A DNA stretch of 64,000 nucleotides from Acanthosoma haemorrhoidale (GCA_930367205.1 OV884012.1:56379239-56443238), one strand, 5' to 3'. Shown: positions 13,589-26,143, counted from the stretch's first letter. Notes: a model not told the origin generated them from the sequence alone. A program made the numbers and translations.

Positions 13589-14779
13589 TTTTTTTTTTTT
13601 TTTTTCCTTCATAGCCCCTTTTAATTTACAGATAATTATATATAATTATAGATCCTCTGGCGAATCTATTTACAAATTATTTTGTATTTCCTGTATCATC
13701 ACTACATTATATACAGGTTTTGTTATTTTATAGAAATTATATAATGAATAAACAAGTATAATGATATACATTCTACATGACTTGACTGAACTGACTAATA
13801 AGGTGATGGGGCTCACCTTTTTGATCAACCTTAAAACTAACTTACATACTAATGCTTATCCTAATTTTTCCCCGACAGTCTGTTGCCATCGATGCGGGAG
13901 GGGTGGTGGGGTCATAGTGTTAAACACTGGATTTGTCAGGTGCTGCAACGAGTCAAAAAACTTAATGTGTCTCCGGCGGATGAACTCACCCACCGACGGC
14001 ACACCAAGCAACGGGTGCAGGTCAGCGTTCTTCAACCTCTCGAAAGAGGTATGTCGGACCACTTTTCGCATGATTCCATTCTGGAAGTGTTGGAGACATT
14101 TGGCTGTATTGTCAGTCAAGTGGGTAAATAGCGGGGCACCGTACAGCAGAGCTGGCCGGAGGACACATTTATATATCATCAATTTAAGACGAAGTGACAG
14201 GTTAGGTGAAGTTAGCAAGTGCGATAGCCGGTAAGACCTTTGTCGTACTTTTTCTATTTTATTACTAAAATGAGTAGAGAAATGGAGATGCCTATCCATT
14301 TTTATACCCAAATAGTGCATTGAGAAAGCTGGTGAGCTCTCTTGCTCTCCCACGCTATACGATTTTGGCAAGGATTTTTTCCCCTTTTGGAGGGAGAAGA
14401 TTACGCAGTCGGTCTTCCCGGCGTTTACGCTGATATTTAACATGCCCAGTCTGTCACTGATAACGTTACAAACTGACTCGGCGTGTGTAAGAGCTCTTTG
14501 TGCACTCATGCTGCTGCTGTAAACGGCAATGTCGTCGGCGAAAGCGATTACAGTAGCTTTCTGATAGTTTGCCCCAACAATTTCAGATGTGTACATACTG
14601 AAAAGAACCGGAGACAAAACCGCTCCTTGAGGAACTCCACAAATCAGAGGGAATGGGTTAGAGAGGCAATCACCCACCCGTACCCTCACCGATCTGTTCT
14701 TCAAGAACGAAACCAACATGGTATATAGCTGCTCTGGGCATTCCCAGTCACAAAGCTGTCGGCATAGCATCCCGTGGGA
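13589..14779 (-). mobile_element. 5'-truncated Jockey-type LINE, copy 1 (RT + 3' end + poly-A)
   Basis: Read on the minus strand, an open reverse-transcriptase fragment is followed by a stop at 13856. A short 3' untranslated region follows, ending in a hairpin-bearing segment and AAGGGGCTATGAAGG, then a poly-A tract (plus-strand T run at about 13589-13605). The same 3' end occurs at 40331-40537 and 61583-61775. A possible target-site duplication is TCAAAAA[T/G]AC at 13579-13588 and 14780-14789, with one mismatch. The 5' end is truncated within the RT, upstream of the GVPQG motif, as expected from incomplete target-primed reverse transcription. The endonuclease and ORF1 are absent. Confidence 0.8.
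13856..14770 (-). pseudogene. Reverse transcriptase C-terminal fragment, Jockey-type non-LTR retrotransposon
   Basis: This is a 304-codon open fragment of the polymerase that copies the element's RNA into DNA. Family landmarks are GVPQGAVLSP at about residues 45-54 and the catalytic AFADDIAVY at about 76-84, which holds the two aspartates of the FADD box. HYLG follows at about 152-155, then the thumb-like segment with LRPALLYGAPLF near 203-215. The C-terminal part contains HIKFFDSL, shared with the copy at 28.7 kb. No RNase H domain is seen. The frame has no stops, so the insertion is fairly young, but the N-terminal palm, endonuclease and ORF1 are missing, so it cannot work alone. The ATG at 14770 is just the first in-frame Met in the truncated piece, not a native start. 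Confidence 0.85.
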
Positions 14780-14789
14780 TCAAAAAGAC

Positions 14790-16885
14790 TACCGAACTCT
14801 CAGACTACTAATTGTGATAAATGTACATACATAATACAAAGCCTGCAGTAGATTCGCCTAAGAATCTATAGTAAATAAATGTTTTGTCATTTTTTAAGAA
14901 AATTTGAGGAAAAAAAAAAAACCTGCAAGAAATTTGGCGTCAGTCGGTTCTCATCAAGCTATTAAGATGATCTGTGAGTCGAGAATTGTCCCGGTTCATA
15001 ATGAAGTTCATTTTTGACAATGCTGCTTTACACAGATAAGTTGAGCGAAACATTGTGGTAGTACACAATGCAAAGGCTAAGCTTTTAGTTCTACATACTT
15101 TTTTTCATACAGATTTGTAATCCAAAATTTGTTACACCCAAAATGCTTTTTGAAGGTGAAATTCCTTCAAAACAACATCTCCTTGCAGCTCGACTATTTC
15201 CAACTGTAGGGCATTTTTTATATACCATTAGGTATAAGAGAAAAACTGTTGTTGCCCAGCTGCCTGAAGAAGCAGACAATGGAATATATCAAATAGTGTC
15301 AACGATATTCTTTTTAATACTATGTCCAGCATCAAGCATGTAAACAACAGTATATGCATCACTATGTGGCTTTACACAGAGCGCGCTTACCTGTAGCTTG
15401 GCTGGAGTCCAAGACATGCGTAAAGAAGCCTTTCTACATTATTCTTGTTTAGACAGATTTGATTTGAAATTATAACATGAATTCTGAAAGTTATTTTTCC
15501 GGAGGTTACAATGGAGATGTTACAGGCTTCAGACCACGCCCACGATTACCGCCATCGTTTACCATACGATGTCCGCTGAAACAACTTATTTTCCGTTATT
15601 CACAATTTAGTCGCGGTCCGCACAAAACTTCATTGCGGTCCACCATTTAGTGAACACTGACAAAGATTGTCATGGTGAAGCTTCACGTGTGATTCAGTTA
15701 TTGCATCACACCAGAAATACATGACCTACTTGAATAATTTAGAAATTAGACTAAATGCAGTTAATTCAATTCATTTTATATAAGCTATATGACCGCAAGT
15801 GGAGCCCCCACCCACTCCTTAGTGATCACCACATTTGATTAAGACCAAATTTAAAGCCAGAAAAGTGGTATTTTTAGCTAGCATTCATTATAATGTTGGC
15901 CCTTTTCTATACGTTTGGTTCATTCACTGTTTTTGTTTGCTTTACATAAATGCTGTTTTGAATGTAAATTTAGTTGATTACCTGTTTATTATATTAAAAG
16001 TTGTATAGTATTACATTTTTTTTAAGGTAGAAAATTCGTACTTTTATCCATATATTATTGACATTGTTATATGTGTTTTAATTTTGTTGATAAGAATTTT
16101 CCCCATCACTTCAGTCATCAATTTATTAAGTATTGATGTCATATTGTTGCTAATTGTTTATTACCACTTTTAGCAATTGAAAAGGAAAGTGAATTTGCGT
16201 GAAATAAGGAAAATTACGATAGGAAAAAATTTATTTTAGTGTAGTTTATAGAAGGGTACTTAGTCATAATCACAAAACGGGGGGATAAGCAATATTTAGA
16301 GCATTCAGAAACCCCAATATTGTGCCCAAGAAATGAAGATTAGGAAAGAGACAATTAGAGTAACAAATTAATTCATAACATTTTTGTTTAGAACATTACA
16401 TACATATCTAGTAGTCCTAGTAGTTTCTTCACAGAATTTTGCCAATGTTGGTTCAGAATAAGAAAGAACCCACAAAGGTAATAAAAATGGATAAATGGTT
16501 TTGTACAATGTAAATTTCTAAAAAAATGTTCTTTAATAGAACTACTAAACGCTAGGAAAGCATAGCTCTATTGCCAAAAAATTAATGTTAAGAAGTTAAT
16601 GATGATGCAGTAATGTATAATAATCAGTATACAGCATAGAACATAGGAACTCCTTTTTGCGAAACATATACTGATAGGATATTGAGAAAACAATCAAATA
16701 ATAGGCTTGTAACGTTTTCGTTTCAAAAACCCTTGATTATATGAAACGATGACATAATTTGTAAAAACATATTACATTTTTTTGTCAAAGATTAACAATT
16801 TTCTCAATAAACAGTACTTATAAGACAGCTCCTAGCCCTTAACCAATGATAAAGAATTAATCTATTGTTTCCAAATAGAGAAAAT
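14790..16885. other. AT-rich stretch without a recognised gene
   Basis: No exon is recognised. At about 14840-14880 a short sequence repeats the motif AGATTCGCCTnAGnATCTATA seen in the LINE 3' end, followed by an A tract (about 14910-14922). It may be an old related tail. Bases 15130-15340 are open on both strands for about 60 codons, with no protein resemblance. Confidence 0.45.
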
Positions 16886-16892
16886 CCCAGAA

Positions 16893-17080
16893 AAGAGCTA
16901 GTAACAGTGATGGCTATAATTTTCAACTCTTACTAAAATAAAATGTCTATAGTTTGAACAGGAGACCCACAATGACTTTTTTATTTGAAAAAAAAAACAT
17001 CATCAAAACCTTAAAAATTTTATTGTATCAGCCCGTATTGAGTTATTAGTCCATTTTGTACTTCCATTAAAGGAGGCAAA
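16893..17080 (+). repeat. Old dispersed repeat, copy A
   Basis: Starts near AACAGTGATGGCTATAATTTTC and ends near CCATTAAAGGAGGC. The same order of blocks recurs at 17598-17748 with roughly three-quarters identity, and the first block again at 18661-18683. Blocks further downstream of this copy (about 17200-17450) resemble 22290-22500. No coding potential is visible, and the family is not identified. Confidence 0.6.
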
Positions 17081-17597
17081 GTTAGCTTCTATTTTTACCA
17101 TCTCCAAGCTTAAGTAAAATCTATGTAGAAATAGAGTTGCGAAAAAATTGTGATAACACTTCTGTTGACAGTTTTATACTTAAAGTAACTACAGTCCACC
17201 TGAGCCTGTAACATTTTATATTACTAATCAATGTGTTGAAAGCCTACTCAATATCATAGAAAAAATATTTACTTATTTATTATTACTGATTAATTCACTA
17301 ATGACTTATTATTTTTCATAGTAAAGATTTGATATTTAGCATCAAATAGAACTCAGGCAAAATATCATGCCTCTAAAAAAATACTGCTTGAGTTGAAGTT
17401 TCCGCACACAATGTCAATAACAGCATTAATATTTATTGTCATTATAGTTTAAAAAAAGAAAAGAACATACAAATTGCATACATTTAATAATGAAGTTGAA
17501 ATCTCTAATTTGATACACAACTCAAAATCAAATTAAACCAAATAATTAATTTATGAATGAAGCATATATATATAAATAATCATGTATATTTTTTATG

Positions 17598-17748
17598 GTG
17601 ATGGCTATAATTTTCTAGTCTTTCTAAAATCAAATGTCTCTAGTTTAGACAGAAGACCCAGTCTGTCTTTTTCATTAAAAAAAAAATTATATCGAGTCAG
17701 CCCTTATTGAGTTATTACTCCATTGTGTACTTCCATTAAAGGAGGCAT
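17598..17748 (+). repeat. Old dispersed repeat, copy B
   Basis: Shares with 16893-17080 the blocks GTGATGGCTATAATTTTC, a TCTAGTTT-like block, TTGAGTTATTA, and CTTCCATTAAAGGAGGC, in the same order and orientation. The spacing of about 700 bases suggests either a decayed tandem duplication or two independent insertions. Confidence 0.6.
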
Positions 17749-18162
17749 AAGTCAAGAAACCATATCCAGAGGCAGCTGCATACTGAGCTGAAAGAAAGGA
17801 TCCCTGCCCGTCTAGTCACTAAACCTAAACCTGAAGATTGTGAAGCAATAATGTCAGTACTGCATCAGGGGTACTGATCATTACTAATATATGAACAATT
17901 CAATATTTCACAACTCAACAGTATTTGAGTTAAAGTTGTTACCTCCGTCCTAATGACAGCGGTGATGACTTCTAGTAATTGTAGTTTAAAAACATCCATA
18001 AAAAAAATATTATTAATCAGGATAGAGTCATTAATTTAAGAATCATCTAAAAAATACAACAAAATGTATTTGTTTAATACCAGATTTATTAAGATAAATA
18101 TTTTACATGCCTGTCCATTATGAAATGAAACCTATAAAATTTCATGTATCTTGCTAAAACAG

Positions 18163-18245
18163 GGGGCTCAAAGACCAGTACAAACCAACAGGTGAAAACA
18201 TATGGGTATCTAATTTTGAAAAAATCTAGGAAACCATAAAAATGT
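18163..18245 (+). repeat. Degenerate dispersed repeat end (AAACCATAAAA family), copy 1
   Basis: Contains GTGAAAACATATGGGTATCTAATTTTGAAAAAA then AAACCATAAAAATG in broken form. Comparable segments lie at 22637-22690, 32180-32235 and 36400-36450. The shared core is a TAAAACAT-like word, then GGGTTTCTGATTTTGAAAA, then AAACCATAAA. Probably the 3' end of an old retroposon, not further classified. Confidence 0.4.
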
Positions 18246-18415
18246 AATAAATAACACTTTATAATCTTGTAAGTATTATATTCATATACTTTGTAACCAA
18301 ATATTAAGTGAGCACCCAGAATTATTTAACAGCAGAAGTGTACAAAGAGGCTATTAAAGCTTTAACTGCAAGATTGTTCACTGACTGGTCAAGTGGTCAT
18401 CAATAGCATGCGTTA

Positions 18416-19064
18416 CTAACCGATATAAAGCTCAATTGGGTTACACATGCATTTAAACGTATACAACTTTTCAAAATAGTGGTGATGAAAAATAATTAAC
18501 ATAAATTGTATTATTAATTAAATCATTTTTTTATAAATCAGAAGTAAATACCTACATAAATTTTAAAAAAATATATATAATCCCAGGTATTACATATAAA
18601 GACACAGTGTATGCGTGCCCATGCGCGTGTGTGTGGGGGGATGGGTTAAACAAGAAAAGAGCTGGTAACAGTGATGGCTATCAGAATAATGTCAATGTCA
18701 TATGTTCCGATTGAAAAAGGTGCAGGAATAATTCAAGAATAATAAACAGCTTTTCATTAATTAAACACAGGAATATTTATGTGGAAAAAAGTTAATTAAA
18801 CAAAAATGAAGTCGAATGTTAAGGGTTTGGTAATTACATGCCTGAGGAGTTGTGTTGTTTTACTTCTATGAGTAACTAAGGGGCTGGGTGCCTCAGGCAC
18901 TATGGGGGAGAGCCCTTTACTATTTTGTACGTGATTTAAAGGTATCTTGTAAAATGATTTAATTAATAAAACAATTTCTGTTAGTTAGATTTCATCACCA
19001 CTATTTTGCAAAGTTGTCTAAATTTAAATGCATGTGTAGCACAATCGAGCTTTATATCGGTTAC
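18416..19064. mobile_element. MITE-like element with ~115-bp terminal inverted repeats
   Basis: Bases 18416-18530 and the reverse complement of 18950-19064 align over about 115 bases with moderate divergence. Shared landmarks are TAACCGATATAAAGCTC, ACACATGCATTTAAA, AAAATAGTGGTGATGAAA and TTATTAATTAAATCATTTT. The 419-bp centre has no open frame of note. Both outer ends are flanked by TA, a possible TA target duplication as in Tc1/mariner-type insertions, though a two-base match is weak evidence. The divergence shows this is much older than the arms at 10.3/12.2 kb. Confidence 0.6.
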
Positions 19065-22000
19065 TATCATATATAAAATCTTAAGAGTAATGAATGTGTG
19101 TCGGAACTTCATTCATTTTTAAAATAATTTTAAATAAGCCTATACCAAACTGTCCCTATAGCCCTATATAGTGTAATCCCTATAGTGATACTAATTCTGA
19201 ACATTGAAAATGCTATAATGCTCATGATATATAAAATTAAGCCTAAAACCTCAAATTGGAAATTTTTCCTCATGCAATGGAAAGACGAAGTTAAATGATT
19301 TTACACGACTTATAGCACAACAAAAGAGACCTGTAGGTATGGTTAACTTACTTTTTCAGATAACTCGACTTATCCAATTTTTTACAACAAACACAGATAT
19401 ATTAATAATTTATAGCTGTGTGCTATATTATACCATGGGTGTAATTGTTATTATTTATTTACTGAAGAGAAAAATATTCACGCACCTGTAAGTTATTAGC
19501 TTTAAAAGAAAACAAGTTCCCCCCCCCAAAAAAAAATACAGTAAAAACAAAACCATATATAGTAAAATATATTTTAAAATAAATAATAATTAAATACATA
19601 GTATTTCATAGAGTATTGGAATGTTAAGGCTTTGGTTCCAGAATACTATTCAGCTAATGTTTCCAAACATGCCCCAGGTGAGGGAAGGGGTTTTAAGTAT
19701 CAACTGGCTTTTGAAGACAGGAAAAAGCAGATTGTATATAGAGTTATTCAGTCAGAGTGTGAAACATAAGTCAATTGTCCGCCACTGTTAGAAATAAATA
19801 CTATTAATTATTAAGTGGGCAATAATACTGCCATTCAAGATAGTTACGATATTAAAGATATATTATTCGAGAAAATATGCAAGACACCCAACGAGCCTAC
19901 TTGGTACTGAAGAAACAACGATTTAAAGGAAACAAATTATTAATGATTCCATTATTTATCAATATATCTTTAATAATCTATTTTTAAATCCAAAGGTAAG
20001 AACCAGCCTGAGATCTTATATGTCATGATTTTAAAAAGTAAATTTATTTTGGTCAAACCGATAACACATCTTATTTATTCATTGCAAGTCTCATTTGAGT
20101 TTAAATTAAAATATACAAAAAATAAATTAAGAACAATTAAGGGTTTCCTATAAAAAAAAAAGTAATTCCTATAAAAAATGTTATAATTTTTTTTTTGATT
20201 ATTGTCCACTGAACTCTGAACACAAATTAAATATTATTATTAATCAAGATCTTTTATTTTATTGTATCTTTATAATTGAATACCCTACCCGACATACTAC
20301 ACTGTGCATATGCAATAATGTACAATCATAACATTGAATGGACTAAATCTAAAAACTTTTTCAGCCTACATCCCACAATTGACCAAGTCTATTTACATTA
20401 TTAAAATTAATGACCACTAACTGTCTAGGTTCCTGACTGAACATGGATAGGCTGGGCACAATATTAAAATGTTTGGAAGTGAAGATGAACATGACACTCT
20501 GTACAATATACTATATAGAACTTCATAAACTAAAAGAGATGTATAATAAAATATATGCAATTCAAAAGAGGAAAATAGCCTGAGTGGCCACTAAAAATAA
20601 ATTATAAGTATCATAAGTCTTTTTCAAAGTGGCTATGCACAATTAACTTCAATTGAATAATTTATAATAAGCAACAAATATGATTATTAATCTAATTAAA
20701 ACATCTAATACAAATAGTGAGTGAGGAGCATCGTTAATTTATTTTTTTAGTAATTTGACCACACTTGATTGAGCTTTAAAATAAACTATTTCTTTCATTG
20801 AATTTAATATATATTTTTTAATTATTTATATACATTTTGTTATGTTTCAATTGAACTATATTTTTTTATACCGATTTATAATCCCCTTCCTGTTAATTAA
20901 TTAAAATAAAATACATAATATAATATTTTTACAATCATAATCACACTGTATTATGACCTAACAGTAATGTAGCTTGTACTCCATAAACAATTTTTTCACA
21001 GTTATTTCAAAGAAGAAAACTGTCATAAACATAACTTTTATGTAATAAAATAATAGTAAATTACCTTTAGTTAGGACTAATCATTCAGTACCCACTTACC
21101 TGAAACAAAAAAAAGAAATATATATATACATTGATGAACCAGGTTATTTATAGTTAAAATATAGTAAAACTCTCAAAAGAAAATGAAACAAGCACATATA
21201 GTTAAAGTTGGTTGTGATCTAATATCCAATTTAAATAACAGATAAATTTTATACTAAATATAAATAATAATAATTCAGTCAGTATTGACCTATGAATTAG
21301 AAACCACAATTGTCAATACAAATTAAAGAAAGGCCAGCTTATTATTAGCCTGCAAAGACAGAATCAGGCAATCGGCCCGCAGGACTGGCAAGTAATGCAG
21401 ATTTAGCATCGGAATGTAAAACCAGGGGCAGCATGGTAACCACTCAACATAAAATTAAACTGAGAAATTTTTACCATTATAGGATATTTGTTTGCATAAG
21501 GTAAAACAAATAATGCCAGTGAAAAACCAGACTTGAACTCATGAATAATCATAGTATGTATGCATGAAAAAAAGAGAAGATAACAATATCTGTATTTTTT
21601 TTTCTTACAGATATAAAAACAAATAATAGACATGAACTACACAGACTTAAAAGATTGTTTTTAATATGTTGTATATTTTCAACATAACCGTTGTGACAAG
21701 GCTTTATATTAAAAGATCTTGGCTAGTGAGCAGTATCACACAATGAACGATTTCAATAATCTTACTAACACCCAACATATTAATTTCCTATGTTTTATTG
21801 AATTATTTTTGGACTGAAAGACTGGAACTTGAAGACGAGGACTCTAACCTGACTAGGTACTGGGAAGTTCCTCGATTCACAGGTTCAGACCCTGCCAGTA
21901 TATTTTTTCTTTGGCTATTAATTATTAATTATAGTGGGATCTACACCACAACAAAAATATTAATATTTTCATTAACATAAATAATCAAAGGAAGTTTCTC

Positions 22001-23689
22001 AAACATGTCCCATTGACTAGTACTGTACATGGAAATTCATTAACACTATCCCAGCTGTTTTATATAAATATGTTTAAAAGAAAACTGTTATTAATCTGAT
22101 TTTATACATTTTTAATTAAAGACCAACGCTGTAAACATATTATTAAACAGAACTTAAGTTTTTTAATGTAATGCACTACACAATATGGTAGGGCAAAAAA
22201 TATTGTTTCCTTCACAGTTAATTTTTTATATATATATTTTTTTTTTATCGAATTACTCTTATTGTCATATCATCATCATGAGGTCATCAAATGGATCTAA
22301 CATGCAAAATAGCATGCTTCTAAAAAAAATCACAAGTGAACTTAAATTTCAAAACACGGTATTGATGACAGCTTTAATGAATTTGTTAAAATGATGTACA
22401 AATTAAAAAAAAAAATGGCAATGGCATAAATTTGATACCCTGCTCAATATTATTGGAAAACATTTTTTTTATTACCAAATTAATGATGACCTGCTATCAT
22501 TTACCAAGAGATTGGTTTTATATTAGGGCTAACACTAATCAAAATATAATGACTAATGAATAATTATACTAATAGACGGGTAATTATGGGAATCCAAATA
22601 GCAGTGCAGACAGAGAGACAGACAGACAAACGGGTTAAAACATAAGGGTTTCTGATTGTAAAGAAAATAAACAAAACCATAAAAACTTAAATTGTTAAAG
22701 TCATTATATCATTAAAGATTGTTAAAGTCATGATAGATTCATATGTTTATAATTTTATATTTTATATAAAAAATAACACTAAGGTTTGATAAAATAGAAA
22801 ATGATACGTGCACCAATTAGAAGACTAACATATACGATGAGGAAAAGTGAAAACAAGAGGGAACTTTTCGTTACAGCGCATATTTCATAGATGGACATGA
22901 TACACATATATCTTTTATTACAATAAAGAAAGTTCTTTATTTGTAAAATTTAAATTGGCTTATCCAGCACTAATAATTGTAATTTAAGAGTGCATTCATA
23001 TCTTAAACACAATGCCACTAACTCCATATGAACAGTTCTCACTCATATCAGCATTTGTACAATAGGGCACCACTACAAAATCTCACCAAGAGCCCCATGC
23101 ATCCCAGACGAGAAAACAACAGACGCTCTAAATCTCTGATGTAATTTATAATATATAATAGTGCAACTTCACAAGACTATAAAATGGAAATTCAAACTAG
23201 GATACAATACACAGAACTCAGAATAATATATTTACCATACCAAATGAAAAATAGTCATAAAATAGAAAAAAATTGATAAATGAATTATTCCGAGTCATTC
23301 ATAAAAACCGATGAGGGGTAAGAGGTGCTAGGAGAAATTCCTTGGAATCATCAAAAATCCATTAACCTCCAAAGGGGGGGAGGGAGGGTCCAGCCAATGC
23401 AAAAAACATGAGCATTTAGAGGCAACTGGAATGGTTCTCCTACATCTCAAATTCAAAAAGATCATGATGAATTCACCGAACCGACATAATATAAATCATA
23501 CCCGATATGAGAAATCGTCTTTCGTTATCACTCTGCACGTAGACAATGGGCAACTCGAAATTCTCCAGCATTCGTGAAAAATTTCTGATTGATTTTAAAA
23601 TTCATACATAAATTCCAACACATCACGGATTATACATCTCGGGTAAAAAAGAAAATTAAATTCTAACGCAAATGCAGTACATTAAGTAA
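19065..23689. other. AT-rich stretch without a recognised gene
   Basis: No gene is recognised. Bases 22270-22510 resemble 17200-17450 (CATGCTTCTAAAAAAA, ACAGCWTTAAT and CTCAATATTATNGAAAAAC-like words), marking another copy of the old repeat. Bases 22605-22690 carry a GACAGACAGACAAACGGG run and the AAACCATAAAA end. Bases 21410-21560 and 21840-21900 contain weak tRNA-B-box-like words only. Confidence 0.45.
22605..22690 (+). repeat. Degenerate dispersed repeat end, copy 2
   Basis: A short GACA-rich run, then GTTAAAACATAAGGGTTTC, TGATTGTAAAGAAAATAAAC and AAAACCATAAAAAC. It is closest to the segment at 36400-36450. Confidence 0.4.
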
Positions 23690-24010
23690 CAGCTCAAAGC
23701 AATTTAAGAATAAAAATTATAATGTTTTTATATAAATGTAACATGGACACAGTTTCCTCCATTGGCTTTAACACACCTCGTTTGCGTGTTTTGGACGCAA
23801 TTTCAGAATGAAGACGTGAAGTCAGGACTGCTGCATCGTTAGAAAATATCGCCAGGGAGGTGTCAGCGAAGAGAAGAGGGGGTGTCAGCGGTGAACAGTT
23901 TATAGAGAATAGGACCCAGGGCACTCCCCTGCAACATTCCTACTTCTATAGGATAGTAGCTTGAATATTACTAAGTACAGTGGATTTGAAAAAGCTGTTT
24001 GAAATGGTAG
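23690..24010 (-). pseudogene. Jockey reverse-transcriptase remnant
   Basis: On the minus strand near 23910-23940 the frame gives LQGSALGPILY, matching the GVPQGSVLGPILY block of Jockey RTs, followed by KLFTADTP. The FADDTAVLTS region is broken: FADTS and DAAVLTSRL appear in another frame, so at least one frameshift lies between. The upstream part matches the element at 43780-43860 (same TTTGAAA / GATAGTAGTTnGAATATT words). About 320 bases remain, with no 5' half and no 3' tail. Clearly dead. Confidence 0.65.
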
Positions 24011-25755
24011 GTCCTAATAATAGATGATAGTTTTATAGAATTATTAACATAGAAGTTATAATAAAGTTAACGCTTCAGATTAAAATAATAATGGTCAAAA
24101 TGTACTGATTTAATCTCTCAATCAATATGTTTTGCAACTACATTTTATGTTTTGTTTTTTTGATGATTTTTGATGATCTCACGGACACTAGCCCTTGGAT
24201 GGTACTCGTTATTTAGCAATCGTAGAGCCTACGAGGCGTCTTGAAAACTATTTGTACAGTCATGTCAAATTTATAACGGACATAAAACTCGCAATAAGGC
24301 GATCGCCCCATGAATGTGCGAGTTCGCAAAACAAATGTTACTAATACCGAAGCTTTTAATAATGTCGTAAGAGACCAACTGGCTTTCGTCCTTCAACCCT
24401 CTTGACAATAGGACCTGATGCAAACATACGAAACGTCTTCTACTAACAAAATTTGATGAAAATCTAACTTTGTTACACCAAACAAAGCCGATAATCCCCT
24501 CACACATAACAATGAATTAATGCTTTAAAAGATTAAATAAAAAAAAATAAACTGATTACTGAGATAAAAAATGATATTAGATGGCTAGGTACTACTATAA
24601 ACATTTACACTTTACTCTCGCACTCACATATATGTTTTTTTAATTTATATTTTTTCACCAGAAAGTAATATAATAATAGTAAACTTCAATTCTGTATATA
24701 CCTATTACATAACCGCAAAATGAAATAAAATTCTCATTAAAGTATATCTACAACGAGAAAAACAAATCTGTTATATTTATAGTTAGGGGACAGGACAGCT
24801 GACTTATGTGGAAAGAAGATAAATCACGGCAATTAGATCTAACCCTGGAGCCATTGGAACACCATTAATAATTCACCGCCGCAGGGCACTGAACCAAATT
24901 TATCTGTTCCTAAATATTTTAAAACACTAGCTACCACACAGAAGTATTTTCTAAACGCACTTCATAAGCCGTAGCAACACCATTCATTACATCAACTCCG
25001 GAGTTGAAATCAATTTTAGTAGGATCCACATCAGCGACTGCGATATTTGTCGGCGAATGGTTTCAGAAAAGTACGTTTTTTTTGTCGAAACAGCAAATGG
25101 GCTAAAAATCTAAAGGGATGACTCAAGGTAACAGGTCAGTAATACTGACAGTAACTGATAAATTAAAAAAAAAATAATGCATTCATATCAGTGACTACGG
25201 ATCGATCTTTCGGCCAAAATGACTTAATTATATAACACATTAATTATAACACACCCGGTTGTATCTGAGATTGGCTAGAAATATAAATGCTTTGATGTGT
25301 AACGTAAGGGATTCCTGAGTCTCAAAAGAGGTTTTAGCACGATATCAAAACCAGAACATGTTTCCGATAAACTTTAGATAAAAGGCTAGCGCAACAATGT
25401 TAGTATGGCCAAATGATGATGTTGCCTGATGTCTAAAAGAGCAGAAAGAAGCAAGATGGAACACTCAAACGAGAAATGGTTACAGAAAATTGCAGAATGT
25501 AATGAAATAACCAGTGGGGTGGAAGAAATTACATACTCGTAAAAATCGTTTATTTATTTAACTCTTTTTGTAATGTTGCGCAATAACAGTTTTGTCTACG
25601 GTGTATAAACATTATAATGATACAACGCTGAAGTTAAAATGGCGTCTTTAAATCAAATTTTTAGTGTTTTACTGAAGATTATGTTCATTATAATAAATGT
25701 TCGTTTGCATATCTTGGTTTATAGAAACCACAGGGAAAACCTGAGAGGTAAGGAT
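24011..25755. other. AT-rich stretch without a recognised gene
   Basis: Several short open frames on the minus strand (for example 24271-24507) have no recognisable domain. I see no repeat match to the rest of the window. Confidence 0.4.
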
Positions 25756-26143
25756 AGTTAAATAATCTTTGTAGAGGAGAGTCTTTTAAAAGAAAAGAAA
25801 GAAAAGCTTTATTATGAAGTACAAGCAAAACACTGGTATTTACAAATATTAAGAGTACACTGGGTCGGGCACACTACTTAAGGGCACACTACATACTGGG
25901 TCGGATGTTAAGGGAAGAGTGTCGGAGAACAAGTGGGGACTGGGGCTAAAGCTGAGACATATGTGTATAAGGGAAGGGTAGTTCCGGGAATTGGGATGGA
26001 GGTCTTGGAAGGAATTCGGTTGCTTACTTAAAAATGTCAGTGACTTGCATGAAGTCACGAGGCAGGTATACAGTTCTGCTCAACCCCCTTCTACTTTTAG
26101 CATTATATATAATATTAGCATTACAATATTCTTAGCATTATAT
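25756..26143 (-). mobile_element. Dispersed repeat with internal poly(A) signal, copy 1
   Basis: In minus orientation it starts near TATATAATGCTAAGAATATTG and passes TAGAAGGGGGTTGAGCAGAAC and CTGCCTCGTGACTTCATG. It then reaches a TAATAAAGCTTTTCTTT poly(A) signal and ends ACAAAGATTATTTAACT. Copies lie at 37024-37388 and 50403-50694. About 30-40 conserved bases follow the AATAAA, which suits an LTR (R-U5) or a fixed 3' end rather than a simple poly-A retroposon. Without paired copies and internal genes I cannot decide between solo LTR and LINE/SINE tail. Confidence 0.6.

Noticed and set aside
13761..14728. Plus-strand frames of 81-157 codons opposite the RT fragment
   Set aside because: Antisense shadows of the reverse-transcriptase frame.
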